A program made the position numbers and the translations under genes. Of a stretch of DNA of 64,000 bases, positions 20,758 through 30,328 are shown piece by piece. The notes under the pieces are model-generated. The model was not told the origin of the DNA, did no database searches, and saw nothing but the letters and a program-made list of their open reading frames with translations. How positions within the stretch are numbered: the stretch's first letter is position 1; every line of letters starts with the position of its first letter. The DNA comes from Qipengyuania atrilutea (lineage in GTDB: Bacteria > Pseudomonadota > Alphaproteobacteria > Sphingomonadales > Sphingomonadaceae): positions 372,001-436,000 of the forward strand of contig NZ_JABWGV010000002.1 of assembly GCF_013370205.1 (NCBI RefSeq), in the 5' to 3' direction.

Positions 20758-21432
20758 TCAGCTTCGCGCTTTCGTGCGCAACTTTCTCAGTCCTCCCGCC
20801 AGCATCCGGGTTGGGCCGAAGCGGTCCCAAGGCCGCGGAGCGATATCGCTGGCCGAAGATCGTTGAACGCCGATCGGCGGAACTGCGAAATACGTCGGCG
20901 TTTCAGGATGTGAGCGCCGATACCAGATGTAAGCGGCATCGATCGGCGGATGGATACCTTCGTACTCGAGGTTTTCGAGGTACTCGCTGACCAGCCTTGC
21001 ACCGCGCGCACTGAACCCCATCATGTGCGCCATCTCTATGTCGCTGTGCATGAGGTCAGAGGGATCTTTCGCGTTGTAACCACCATAGAAAATGTCCCAA
21101 TCGTCGGTAGCCGCCGCTTCTTCGATATCGGTGGTAAAGTCGCAATCGTCTTCCAAGATCAGAAGGGAATGCCCGTCCGACGCTGCTTCAGCGAGCAGGC
21201 GCTTGTGACTTTCGTAGACGCCGTGCGCTCCAACCGAAGTGAAGTCTCCTCGCTCGGCAGGCCTGATTGCATCGAAGAAACGTACCCGCGGGTCACTAAG
21301 CAGATTGACCTTCGCAAGCTGCGATTCCATCTCGCTGCGACGGTCCTTCCGTTCGGGCAGATTAATGATACGTATCGAATCGAACGCATCAAAGATGCGA
21401 GGGCTTTCCGAATGTCTTTGGAATTTGGACAT
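20758..21432 (-). CDS. Family 25-like glycosyltransferase
   Basis: This 224-residue protein has the beginning of the GT25 (LPS glycosyltransferase) fold: IRIINLPERKDRRSEMESQL, VRFFDAIRP, GAHGVYESHKRLLAEAASD and the acidic motif LLILEDDCDF. The rest (WDIFYGGYNAKDPSD, GFSARGARLVSEYLENLE) keeps family spacing. It would act on lipid A-core or another glycan acceptor in the cytoplasm. The gene converges with the upstream GT4 gene and is divergent from the DxD glycosyltransferase at 21566; 133 bases separate the two start codons. Confidence 0.83.
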   Translation of the reverse strand: MSKFQRHSESPRIFDAFDSIRIINLPERKDRRSEMESQLAKVNLLSDPRVRFFDAIRPAERGDFTSVGAHGVYESHKRLLAEAASDGHSLLILEDDCDFTTDIEEAAATDDWDIFYGGYNAKDPSDLMHSDIEMAHMMGFSARGARLVSEYLENLEYEGIHPPIDAAYIWYRRSHPETPTYFAVPPIGVQRSSASDIAPRPWDRFGPTRMLAGGLRKLRTKARS

Positions 21433-21565
21433 AAGTTCCTGCTAGTCAGATCGCTCGGTTCCCTCAAGTGCGCGGAGAGACTAGGCGAAGTTGGCCTTCA
21501 CCCAAGCAACAGAAGCCCCGCATTGCGCGCCATATAGTGAGTTCTAGAAAGAAATTGATAAGAAT

Positions 21566-22363
21566 ATGACAAATCTTCCGCACCTCCATTCGCTTTGGGT
21601 CGGGCCCAGGCTGCAATATTTAGAGCGACTATGCTTGGCTTCGGCCAAGGCGGCAGGGCACGAATTCACGATCTGGAGCTACGAACCGGACAAGCTGCAA
21701 AACGTGCCGCCGGGAACGGATCTTCGCGATGCAGCCGAAGTCATGCCGCAGGAAAGGCTTTTGCGGTATCGCGATTCCGGTTCGGTCGCACTGGGTGCAA
21801 ACCTATGGCGGATAGAACTGCTGGATAAAGGGTACGGCTGCTGGGTCGACATGGACCTGGTTTTCCTGCGGCCCTTTGACTTCGGACAGGACTACATTTA
21901 CGGATGGGAGTACGAGGACTGGATCAACAACGCGATCCTCATGGCGCCGCAGGGATCCAAGATGGTTGATGATCTCAAGAAGATTCCGCAGCCAAATCGA
22001 CGGCCGCCGTGGTATGGGCCGAAGCGGAGCCTCGCCTTCTACTGGTCGTTGCTGCGAAACGGCGGAATGGAACTGGAGGATTACCCCTGGGGCACGTTCA
22101 GTGCCGGACTGGTGACTTACGTCGTCAAACGCAACAGGCTTTCGCATTACGCGTCCGCGCCTGAAGTATTCTATCCGGTTCGCTGGAAGGACGCCCGCAA
22201 GGTTTACGAACCTGCCGAGGTGGTCGAGGCAATGTTGACGGAGGAGACGCGCACGGTTCACCTGTGGCATTCTCGCCTCGAGGGTTTGCGCGACGCCCCG
22301 CCGCCGAAAGGCAGCTTCATCGACAAGATGTGCGAGCGGTTCGGCGTCGACTCGACTTATTGA
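21566..22363 (+). CDS. DxD-type glycosyltransferase (GT32-like, capsular polysaccharide type)
   Basis: This 265-residue protein begins LHSLWVGPRLQYLERLCLAS, has EFTIWSYEP, GSVALGANLWRIELLDKGYG and the metal-binding CWVDMDLVFLRPF (DMD), the usual order of GT32/OCH1-like enzymes. A conserved WINNAILMAPQGSKM and a C-terminal VHLWHSRL segment follow. It probably transfers a hexose to a surface glycan. It is the last recognisable gene of the cluster; a 552-base gap follows before glgE. Confidence 0.82.
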   Translation: MTNLPHLHSLWVGPRLQYLERLCLASAKAAGHEFTIWSYEPDKLQNVPPGTDLRDAAEVMPQERLLRYRDSGSVALGANLWRIELLDKGYGCWVDMDLVFLRPFDFGQDYIYGWEYEDWINNAILMAPQGSKMVDDLKKIPQPNRRPPWYGPKRSLAFYWSLLRNGGMELEDYPWGTFSAGLVTYVVKRNRLSHYASAPEVFYPVRWKDARKVYEPAEVVEAMLTEETRTVHLWHSRLEGLRDAPPPKGSFIDKMCERFGVDSTY

Positions 22364-22915
22364 GCGGATCGCGCTGCTTCGTCAGCGCAATTGGATAGCG
22401 CTACAATTCGACCTGGCGGGCTAGGGCCGGCTGGCGATGTCTGCCGCGTCGACGCCCCGCGCACCTGCCGTTGGCTGCCAAACAATCTCCATGAGTCCTC
22501 GGGACCGGTCTCGGCATGCGAAATGTTCGTCTGATCCTTGGCGAGGTTAGCAAACATTTCGATTTGAGAGACGCGCGATCGGGCTGGTCTCAAGGCAAGA
22601 TAACCCACGTTTGCCTCGAGCGGCATATCGTATTGGTGAAGGTTTGCGGGAACGATGAGAGCGCTCAGCGTCTTTTATTAGAAACCCGAAACTTCAAACC
22701 GATAAGACGCCTTTGCCGCTGGACGCCCGCCACTTTCGAAGCATTTCCACCGCGACTGTCGCTGCAGCCGATCTGCGCAGTGGTCGGGCCGGGACACTAG
22801 ACAGAATTGGCTTCGGCTGTCGGAAATACGCGAGACTAGCCTCAATCTCCTGCCATTCGCTGATGGTGGCAATCGGCTCAGCCCTCAATCATTCCCTGCC
22901 AAACGGTAATCACCC
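22364..22915. other. 552-base region without a recognised gene, upstream of the trehalose/glucan operon
   Basis: Short open frames occur on both strands (for example 22516-22800 plus, 22694-22888 minus), but none has a ribosome site, a family motif or convincing codon use. The region must contain the promoter of the glgE operon. A GGAAC element at 22649-22653 is followed by CGTC after only 15 bases, so it is not a good general-stress promoter. I see no terminator or repeat here. Confidence 0.5.
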
Positions 22916-24922
22916 ATGAAGCAACCCAGAACAGTCGCCGGAACCCCGAAACGTCGAGCCGCGAGCATGCTGCGAGACCTCCCTCGTCTGGTGCTTGAGG
23001 ATTTGTCTCCGGCGCTGAATGGCGGTCAATTCCCGGTCAAAAGGGTCGTCGGCGACGAGGTGGCGGTAGAGGCCACGCTGTTCGGAGACGGTCACGAACA
23101 GCTTGCGGCCGAACTGCAGTGGCGTGCCGCTGGCGAAAGAAACTGGCAGCGCGCGCCGATGGAGGAGTTGGCAAACGATCGGTGGCGCGGCGCTTTCTCG
23201 CTCGATACCATGGGTCGATACGAATACGTGGTCGAAGGCTGGCTGGACCGCTTCGGCGGCTTTCGCAGAGATTTCCGAAAGAAGCTCGACGCCGACGTCG
23301 CTCAGGATGTGGACCATGCCGAGGGCCGGCAGCTGGTGGAGGAGGCCGCCGCGCGGAGCAAGGGCAAGACTGCGACGGCACTGAAAAAGCAGCTTGCGGC
23401 TCTCGAAAAGGCGGAAGGGGAGAAGAGTGCCAAACTCTTGCTCGCCGACGATCTCGCGGAATTGATGCATGAAGCGGACGACCGGCCGCACACCATCCGT
23501 TCCGAACCGCAGCCGGTCGACGCCGAGCGCGTCGCTGCCCGGTTTTCGAGCTGGTACGAACTTTTCCCGCGGTCCATGACCGGCGACAAGGGACGCCACG
23601 GTACCTTTGCCGACGTAATCGACCACTTGCCGCGCGTGTGCGGCATGGGTTTCGATACGCTCTATTTTCCGCCCATCCATCCGATCGGCAAGACCAACCG
23701 GAAAGGGCCTAACAACACGCTCACACCTGAAGAAGGTGACCCGGGCAGTCCCTACGCGATCGGCAGTGCTGAGGGCGGGCACGATGCGATCCATCCCGAA
23801 CTGGGCACGTTCGAGGACTTCGACCGGCTCGTGCAGGCTGCTGCCGAGCACGGGCTGGAAATTGCGCTCGATTTCGCCATCCAAGCGGCCCCCGATCATC
23901 CGTGGCTGAAGGAACATCCCGGCTGGTTCGCGTGGCGACCGGACGGTAGCATGAAATATGCCGAGAATCCGCCGAAGAAGTATCAGGATATCGTGAATGT
24001 GGACTTCTACGGTCCGGACGCGGTTCCGGGCCTGTGGGAAGCCTTGCGCGATGTGGTCCTGTTATGGGTCGATCACGGGGTGAAGACATTCCGCGTCGAC
24101 AATCCGCACACCAAACCCCTGCCGTTCTGGGAGTGGATGATCGGCGAAGTGCGGGCGAAGCACCCCGAGGTCATCTTCCTGTCCGAGGCGTTCACCCGTC
24201 CGACCATGATGTACCGTCTGGCGAAAGTCGGCTTCAGCCAGTCCTACACCTATTTTACGTGGCGCAACGAGAAGCACGAACTGATCGACTACATCACGGA
24301 GCTGACGACCGAGGCGCCGAAGGACTTCTACCGGCCGCATTTCTTCGTCAACACGCCGGACATCAACCCGGTCTTCCTGCAGAAGGGCGGGCGACCCGCG
24401 CACCGGATCCGCGCCGCGCTGGCCGCGACGCTATCGGGCCTCTGGGGCGTCTATTCGGGCTTCGAGCTATGCGATGCGACGCCGCTGGGGCCGGATAAGG
24501 AAGAGTATCTCGACAGCGAAAAATACGAAATCCGGCCGCGCGAGTGGCGGAGCGCGAACGATATCGTGGACGACATCACCCGCTTCAACGAACTGCGGCG
24601 CGAACACCCCGCGCTGCAGACACATCTCAATACGCAGTTCTATCTGGCGCATAACGACAGCATCATATGGTACGGGAAACCTTCGCCCGATGGCTCGGAA
24701 ATGATCATGGTCATGGTCAGCCTCGACCCGCATTATCCGCAGGAATGCGACTTCGAAGTTCCGCTATGGGAGTTCGGCCTCGGTGACGATGCAACCATTC
24801 CGGTCGAAGATATGTTCGGCGGCTACCGGTTCGAGTGGCACGGCAAGTACCAGCACATCGCCCTCGACCCTGACGAGCCCTTCCGCGTGTGGCGTCTGGC
24901 TAAACCGGGAGAGAACGCATGA
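22916..24922 (+). CDS. glgE: Alpha-1,4-glucan:maltose-1-phosphate maltosyltransferase
   Basis: This GH13_3 enzyme adds the maltosyl group of maltose-1-phosphate to the end of an alpha-1,4-glucan. The 668 residues fit GlgE: an N-terminal beta-sandwich domain, the long helical insertion (about residues 120-180), then the barrel with WYELFPRSMTGDKGRHGTF and DTLYFPPIHPIGKTNRKGPN, the nucleophile Asp395 in TFRVDNPHTKP, the acid/base Glu424 in FLSEAFTRP, and FFVNTPDINP with the transition-state Asp. The ATG at 22916 gives MKQPRTVAGTPKRR. It starts the seven-gene operon and overlaps treS by four bases (ATGA). Its substrate is made by the maltokinase domain of the next gene. Confidence 0.95.
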   Translation: MKQPRTVAGTPKRRAASMLRDLPRLVLEDLSPALNGGQFPVKRVVGDEVAVEATLFGDGHEQLAAELQWRAAGERNWQRAPMEELANDRWRGAFSLDTMGRYEYVVEGWLDRFGGFRRDFRKKLDADVAQDVDHAEGRQLVEEAAARSKGKTATALKKQLAALEKAEGEKSAKLLLADDLAELMHEADDRPHTIRSEPQPVDAERVAARFSSWYELFPRSMTGDKGRHGTFADVIDHLPRVCGMGFDTLYFPPIHPIGKTNRKGPNNTLTPEEGDPGSPYAIGSAEGGHDAIHPELGTFEDFDRLVQAAAEHGLEIALDFAIQAAPDHPWLKEHPGWFAWRPDGSMKYAENPPKKYQDIVNVDFYGPDAVPGLWEALRDVVLLWVDHGVKTFRVDNPHTKPLPFWEWMIGEVRAKHPEVIFLSEAFTRPTMMYRLAKVGFSQSYTYFTWRNEKHELIDYITELTTEAPKDFYRPHFFVNTPDINPVFLQKGGRPAHRIRAALAATLSGLWGVYSGFELCDATPLGPDKEEYLDSEKYEIRPREWRSANDIVDDITRFNELRREHPALQTHLNTQFYLAHNDSIIWYGKPSPDGSEMIMVMVSLDPHYPQECDFEVPLWEFGLGDDATIPVEDMFGGYRFEWHGKYQHIALDPDEPFRVWRLAKPGENA

Positions 24923-27900
24923 ACAAGCATACGGTACCGAACACCATGGCCGCCACCGTTACCGGCGCGGACGATCCCTACTGGTACAAGGACGCGGTAA
25001 TCTACCAGCTCCATGTGAAAAGCTTCTTCGATTCCAACAATGACGGGATCGGCGATTTCGCGGGATTGATGGAGAAGCTCGACTATGTCGCCGACCTCGG
25101 CGTCACGGCCATCTGGCTGCTGCCATTCTATCCCAGTCCGCGCCGCGACGATGGGTATGATATCGCCGAATACCGCGACGTATCGCCCGATTACGGCACG
25201 ATCGAGGAAGCGCGGGCTTTCGTGGAGGCTGCGCATGAGCGCGGCATCCGAGTCATCACCGAACTCGTGATCAACCACACGAGCGACCAGCATCCTTGGT
25301 TCCAGGCGGCCCGCAAGGCCCCTCCCGGCAGCCCCGAGCGCGAATTCTACGTATGGTCGGATGACGACAAGCTCTATTCGGGCACGCGCATTATCTTCCT
25401 CGACACGGAGAAGTCGAACTGGACCTGGGACGAGGAAGCTGGCGCCTATTTTTGGCATCGTTTCTACTCGCACCAGCCCGACCTCAATTTCGACAATCCG
25501 AAGGTGCTTGAAGAAGTGCTTTCGGTGATGCATTTCTGGCTCGATGCCGGGATCGACGGGCTGCGTTTGGACGCAATTCCCTACCTGATCGAGCGCGACG
25601 GTACCTCGAACGAGAACCTGTCCGAAACGCATGACGTTCTGAAGAGAATCCGCGCCGATCTGGATGCACATTACGAAGGCAAGATGCTGCTCGCCGAGGC
25701 GAACATGTGGCCGGAGGATACGCAGGCCTATTTCGGGGAGAAAGAGACCGGCGAAGGCTCAATTACAGACGAATGCCACATGGCGTTCCACTTCCCCCTG
25801 ATGCCGCGCATGTACATGGCGGTGGCGCAGGAGGACCGCTTCCCCATTACCGACATCATGCGCCAGACGCCGGACATTCCCGACGATGCGCAGTGGGCGA
25901 TCTTCTTGCGCAACCATGACGAGTTGACGCTCGAAATGGTTACCGACGCCGAGCGCGACTATCTGTGGAACACCTATGCCGCGGACCAGCGCGCGCGCAT
26001 CAATCTGGGCATTCGCCGCCGCCTTGCGCCGCTGATGGAACGTGACCGGCGGCGGGTGGAGCTCATGAATGCCCTGCTGCTGACCATGCCCGGAACGCCC
26101 GTGCTGTATTACGGTGACGAGATCGGCATGGGAGATAATATCTTTCTCGGCGACCGTGACGGTGTCCGCACGCCCATGCAGTGGTCGCCCGATCGCAACG
26201 GCGGCTTCTCCAAGGCCGATCCCGCGGCGCTTAGCCTGCCGGTGATTCAGGATCCGCTGTACGGCTACGAAGCGGTCAATGTCGAAGCGCAGGAACGCGA
26301 CCGGCATTCGCTGCTCAACTGGATCAAGCGCATGCTCGCGGTACGTAAGGAGCATCAGGCTTTCGGACGCGGCACGCAGACTTTCCTGCGTCCGCGCAAC
26401 CGCCGCATCCTGGCTTACCTGCGCCAGCACGGCGACGAGACGATCCTGTGCGTCGCCAATCTCAGCCGGACCGCGCAGGCAGTGGAGCTGGACCTGCATA
26501 ACATGGAAGGTTTGACCCCGGTCGAGCTTTCGGGCGGCACTGCATTTCCCAAATTGGGCCAGCTACCATACATGCTCACGCTGCCGCCCTATGGCTTTCT
26601 CTGGTTCGAATTGACCGAGGAAACCGAAGCACCCGACTGGGCCTCGGCCGCGCCGGGCGCCGAGGTGGAACGCCATACATTCGTGCTCCGGCCCGAACTC
26701 AGCGACGTGACCGAGGGCGAAAACGGACGGGTCCTCCGACGCGAAATCCTGCCCGAGTACCTTACCCATCGCCGCTGGTTCGGCGCGAAGGACGAGGCGA
26801 TCGAAAAGGTCGATTTCGCCGCTGTCATGCCGCTTCCCGGACAGGACGATCTGCTGCTCAGCGAGATCGCTGTTACGACGAAGAGCGGCACGGCGCGCTA
26901 CGCGCTGCCCCTCGGGATCGCCTGGGAAGGCGAGCAACACGGCCCCTTCGCGTCCAACCTCGCAATCGCGAGGGTCCGGCGAGAGCGTACGGTCGGCCTG
27001 CTGACCGACGGCTTCTCGCTCGGCGAATTCGCGCGCTCGGCCCTTACCGGAATGCGCGATGGTACCGTTGTGCCGGCAGAAGGCGGCGAATTGCGCTTCG
27101 AGGCGACCGAGCAGTTCGATATCGATCCTGCCGCGGAACCCGAATGGATCGCCGCCGAGCAGTCCAACAGCACCATGATCGTAGGCAGTAAAGCCGTGCT
27201 CAAGCTTCTCCGCAAGCTTGCGCCCGGCGTCCATCCCGATGCCGAAATGGTCCGCTATCTGGCCGACAACGGATTCGAAGGCGTGCCGCCGGTACTTGGC
27301 ACGGTGAAGCGTGTCGAGGACGGCGATGAAACGCTTCTGATGCTGGCGCAGGCTTTCGTCTACAACCAGGGCGACGGTTGGCAATGGACGCTGGGATCGC
27401 TCGAACGGCTCGTTGCCGATACCGACTGGAGCTTTTCGAACTACGAGAATTTCGCCGCCAATCTCGGCCGCCGGCTGTCGCAGATGCACGAGACTTTGGC
27501 GCGCGATACGGAGGATCCGGCATTTGCGCCAGAGCCGCTCGACGCGAAGGGCGCAGACGCGCTCGCCGAACGGATCGTCGGCGAACTGGACCGCGCGCTC
27601 GCTCGTCTGGAAGACGGCCACGAGCTTGCAGAGAAGGCAGCAGCTCTGAAATCGCGTATCGCCGAAGTGGCGAAATCCGCCGAGGGAACGCTGCGTACCC
27701 GCATTCACGGCGACCTCCATCTCGGGCAGGTGCTCGTCACCGGAAGCGATGTGATGATCATCGACTTCGAAGGCGAACCTACCCGTCCGCTGGCCGAACG
27801 CCGGGGGAAAGACATACCGCTGCGCGACGTCGCAGGTCTGGTCCGCTCCTTCGATTACGCCGCCGCCGTGGCCGAACGCGGCCGCCCGGCCGCTGCCGAT

Positions 27901-28143
27901 ACATGGGAAACGCGCGCCGAAGCCGGCGTTGCGGAATTCCGTACGCGCGCCATCGAAGCTTTCCTCAAGGGGTATGGCTTCGCGGATGGCGGCGAGCGCG
28001 ACCCGCTTCTCGACCTCTTCATTCTCGAAAAGGCGGCGTATGAAGTATCGTACGAAGCCGCCAACCGGCCCGACTGGATCGAGGTGCCTGCCGCAGGCCT
28101 CGCCCGGGCGGCCGACAGACTGCTTTCCGGAGATGCCAATTGA
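24919..28143 (+). CDS. treS: Trehalose synthase - maltokinase fusion protein
   Basis: This is a 1074-residue two-enzyme fusion. Residues 1 to about 580 are TreS (GH13_16), which isomerises trehalose and maltose: [19 protein letters not shown], nucleophile Asp218 in [10 protein letters not shown], acid/base Glu260 in LLAEANMWP, and [12 protein letters not shown]. From about residue 610 comes a Pep2-type maltokinase, which phosphorylates maltose with [37 protein letters not shown], and the kinase-like catalytic [11 protein letters not shown] (His930, Asp932) with IIDFEGEP. Together they turn trehalose into maltose-1-phosphate for GlgE. In many bacteria these are separate genes; the fusion is known elsewhere. 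It overlaps glgE and glgB by four bases each. Confidence 0.95.
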   Translation: MNKHTVPNTMAATVTGADDPYWYKDAVIYQLHVKSFFDSNNDGIGDFAGLMEKLDYVADLGVTAIWLLPFYPSPRRDDGYDIAEYRDVSPDYGTIEEARAFVEAAHERGIRVITELVINHTSDQHPWFQAARKAPPGSPEREFYVWSDDDKLYSGTRIIFLDTEKSNWTWDEEAGAYFWHRFYSHQPDLNFDNPKVLEEVLSVMHFWLDAGIDGLRLDAIPYLIERDGTSNENLSETHDVLKRIRADLDAHYEGKMLLAEANMWPEDTQAYFGEKETGEGSITDECHMAFHFPLMPRMYMAVAQEDRFPITDIMRQTPDIPDDAQWAIFLRNHDELTLEMVTDAERDYLWNTYAADQRARINLGIRRRLAPLMERDRRRVELMNALLLTMPGTPVLYYGDEIGMGDNIFLGDRDGVRTPMQWSPDRNGGFSKADPAALSLPVIQDPLYGYEAVNVEAQERDRHSLLNWIKRMLAVRKEHQAFGRGTQTFLRPRNRRILAYLRQHGDETILCVANLSRTAQAVELDLHNMEGLTPVELSGGTAFPKLGQLPYMLTLPPYGFLWFELTEETEAPDWASAAPGAEVERHTFVLRPELSDVTEGENGRVLRREILPEYLTHRRWFGAKDEAIEKVDFAAVMPLPGQDDLLLSEIAVTTKSGTARYALPLGIAWEGEQHGPFASNLAIARVRRERTVGLLTDGFSLGEFARSALTGMRDGTVVPAEGGELRFEATEQFDIDPAAEPEWIAAEQSNSTMIVGSKAVLKLLRKLAPGVHPDAEMVRYLADNGFEGVPPVLGTVKRVEDGDETLLMLAQAFVYNQGDGWQWTLGSLERLVADTDWSFSNYENFAANLGRRLSQMHETLARDTEDPAFAPEPLDAKGADALAERIVGELDRALARLEDGHELAEKAAALKSRIAEVAKSAEGTLRTRIHGDLHLGQVLVTGSDVMIIDFEGEPTRPLAERRGKDIPLRDVAGLVRSFDYAAAVAERGRPAAADTWETRAEAGVAEFRTRAIEAFLKGYGFADGGERDPLLDLFILEKAAYEVSYEAANRPDWIEVPAAGLARAADRLLSGDAN

Positions 28144-30326
28144 CCGTTCACGACGAAATACTGAGTTCAGCCACAGCGGCTCTCTTCGAAGGACGCCTGG
28201 ACGATCCCTTCGCTCTGCTCGGTCCTCACGCGTCGGAGGGCGGCACGCTGGTGCGCACTTTCCAGCCGGGCGCCGAGAAGGTCGAGTTGGTTACGCGGAA
28301 GAAGGCTTCGTCCCGCGGCACGCTGGAAGAGGTCGGCCCCGGCCTGTTCGTGGGCAAGCTTCCGAAGAAGGGCGACTATGCGCTCCGTATCACGTGGCCC
28401 GGCGGAACGCAGCAGGTTACCGAGGACCCTTATTCCTTCGGCACGGTGCTGTCAGATTATGACCTCCACCTGTTTTCCGAAGGCCGGCATCTCGAGCTCG
28501 CCAAGGTGTTCGGTGCGCAGCCGACCGAAATGGACGGTGTGGCGGGCGTAGCGTTTTCGGTATGGGCGCCGAACGCGCGGCGCGTGTCCGTCGTGGGCGA
28601 ATTCAACACGTGGGATGGCCGCCGTCATCCCATGCGGCTGAGACATTCTGCGGGTGTCTGGGAATTGTTCGTTCCGCGCCTCGGTGCCGGCGAACTCTAC
28701 AAGTTCGAGATCGCCGGTCACGACGGCAGCGTGATCCAGAAGGCGGACCCCATCGCCCGCGCAACCGAGGTGCCCCCCGGAACCGCGTCCATCGTGGCGC
28801 CCAAGCCGGACTTCGCGTGGTCGGATGAAGACTGGATGAAGAAGCGCGCGGCACGTCAGGCTTCCGATGCGCCGATTTCGGTCTATGAGGTTCATGCCGG
28901 ATCGTGGAAAGCGGACGAGGGCGGCGAGCCGCTCGACTGGCGCGGCATGGCGGACAAGCTCGTGTCCTACGTCGTTTCCATGGGGTTCACCCATGTCGAG
29001 CTACTGCCGATCATGGAACATCCGTTCGGCGGCTCTTGGGGCTATCAGCCCCTGTCGCAATTCGCGCCGTCAGCGCGGTTCGGTGATCCCTCCGACTTCG
29101 CCTACTTCGTCGATGCCTGTCACCAGGCCAATATCGGAGTTATCCTGGACTGGGTGCCGGCCCACTTCCCTTCAGACGCCCACGGCCTTGCCCATTTCGA
29201 CGGTACACATCTTTACGAACATGCCGATCCCAAGGAGGGCTTCCACCAGGACTGGAACACGCTGATCTACAATCTCGGACGGCAGGAAGTGTCGGGCTTC
29301 CTACTCGCCTCCGCGATCTGGTGGCTCGAGGCATTCCATATCGACGGACTGCGCGTCGATGCAGTCGCATCGATGCTCTACCGCGACTATTCGCGCGAAG
29401 CTGGAGAATGGGTGCCCAATGTCCACGGCGGCCGGGAAAACCTTGAAAGCGTGGCGTTCCTCAAAGCGATGAACGAAGCCGTGGCCGAGCGTTGCCCCGG
29501 CGCGATTACCGTAGCGGAGGAATCGACCGCATGGCCGGGCGTAACCGCGCCCGTCGCCGATGGAGGGCTCGGCTTCGACTACAAGTGGAACATGGGCTGG
29601 ATGCACGATACGCTGCAATATATCGAGCACGACCCGGTCCACCGCAAATGGCATCACGGTGAACTCACCTTTCCGATGGTCTACGCCTATTCGGAAAAAT
29701 ACGTATTGCCGATCAGCCATGACGAGGTGGTGCACGGCAAAGGTTCGCTATGGGCGAAGATGCCCGGCGACCGCTGGCGCAAGTTCGCGAACCTGCGCGC
29801 CTATCTCGCCTTCATGTGGACGCATCCGGGAAAGAAGCTGCTATTCATGGGCTGTGAACTCGGCATGGAAAGCGAGTGGAACCACGATACGCCCCTTCCG
29901 TGGCACCTGCTGGAGCAGGACGAGCATGCCGCCGTCCAGCGGCTGCTGCGCGATCTCAACCGCCTCTACGCGGACGAACGACCGCTTCATGCGCGCGACT
30001 GCAATCCGGGCGGGTTCAAGTGGATCGTGGGCGACGATGCGCAGAACAGCGTCTTCTCTTTCGTTCGGTGGGATGAAACGGGCGAGCCGATCGTCGCGGC
30101 GTTCAACATGACGCCGACACCGCTGCACGATTACCGGATGGGTCTGCCGCGCGCCGGAAAATGGCGCGAAGTACTCAATACCGATGCGCAGGATTACGGG
30201 GGCAGCAATATGGGCAACAGCGGCATTCTGGAAGCGCAGGAGGAAGGAATGCACGATCAGCCGGCATCCGCCGCACTCACCTTGCCGCCGCTGGGTGCGC
30301 TGGTGCTCAGCCCGGCCAGCGACTGA
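28140..30326 (+). CDS. glgB: 1,4-alpha-glucan branching enzyme
   Basis: This 728-residue GH13_9 enzyme introduces alpha-1,6 branches. It has an N-terminal beta domain, a CBM48 domain (about residues 125-215; [20 protein letters not shown]), then the barrel with [26 protein letters not shown], nucleophile Asp407 in [17 protein letters not shown], acid/base Glu460 in [10 protein letters not shown], and [20 protein letters not shown]. The start codon is TTG/ATT-region TTG at 28140 within the treS stop (TTGA overlap). It provides branched product for GlgE chains and links the operon to glycogen-like storage. Confidence 0.96.
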   Translation: MTVHDEILSSATAALFEGRLDDPFALLGPHASEGGTLVRTFQPGAEKVELVTRKKASSRGTLEEVGPGLFVGKLPKKGDYALRITWPGGTQQVTEDPYSFGTVLSDYDLHLFSEGRHLELAKVFGAQPTEMDGVAGVAFSVWAPNARRVSVVGEFNTWDGRRHPMRLRHSAGVWELFVPRLGAGELYKFEIAGHDGSVIQKADPIARATEVPPGTASIVAPKPDFAWSDEDWMKKRAARQASDAPISVYEVHAGSWKADEGGEPLDWRGMADKLVSYVVSMGFTHVELLPIMEHPFGGSWGYQPLSQFAPSARFGDPSDFAYFVDACHQANIGVILDWVPAHFPSDAHGLAHFDGTHLYEHADPKEGFHQDWNTLIYNLGRQEVSGFLLASAIWWLEAFHIDGLRVDAVASMLYRDYSREAGEWVPNVHGGRENLESVAFLKAMNEAVAERCPGAITVAEESTAWPGVTAPVADGGLGFDYKWNMGWMHDTLQYIEHDPVHRKWHHGELTFPMVYAYSEKYVLPISHDEVVHGKGSLWAKMPGDRWRKFANLRAYLAFMWTHPGKKLLFMGCELGMESEWNHDTPLPWHLLEQDEHAAVQRLLRDLNRLYADERPLHARDCNPGGFKWIVGDDAQNSVFSFVRWDETGEPIVAAFNMTPTPLHDYRMGLPRAGKWREVLNTDAQDYGGSNMGNSGILEAQEEGMHDQPASAALTLPPLGALVLSPASD

Positions 30327-30328
30327 AC

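Noticed and set aside
22649-22672. GGAAC...CGTC upstream of glgE as a general-stress promoter
   Set aside because: The spacer is only 15 bases, against 16-17 expected, the -10 is imperfect, and it is about 245 bases from the start codon.
22516-22800. 94-codon plus-strand frame in the gap before glgE
   Set aside because: No ribosome site, no recognisable domain and an overlapping minus-strand frame of equal quality; treated as non-coding.
22834-22850. Similarity of GACTAGCCTCAATCTCC to the pseudogene at 51554
   Set aside because: The match covers only about 17 bases and neighbouring sequence does not align, so it is probably chance.
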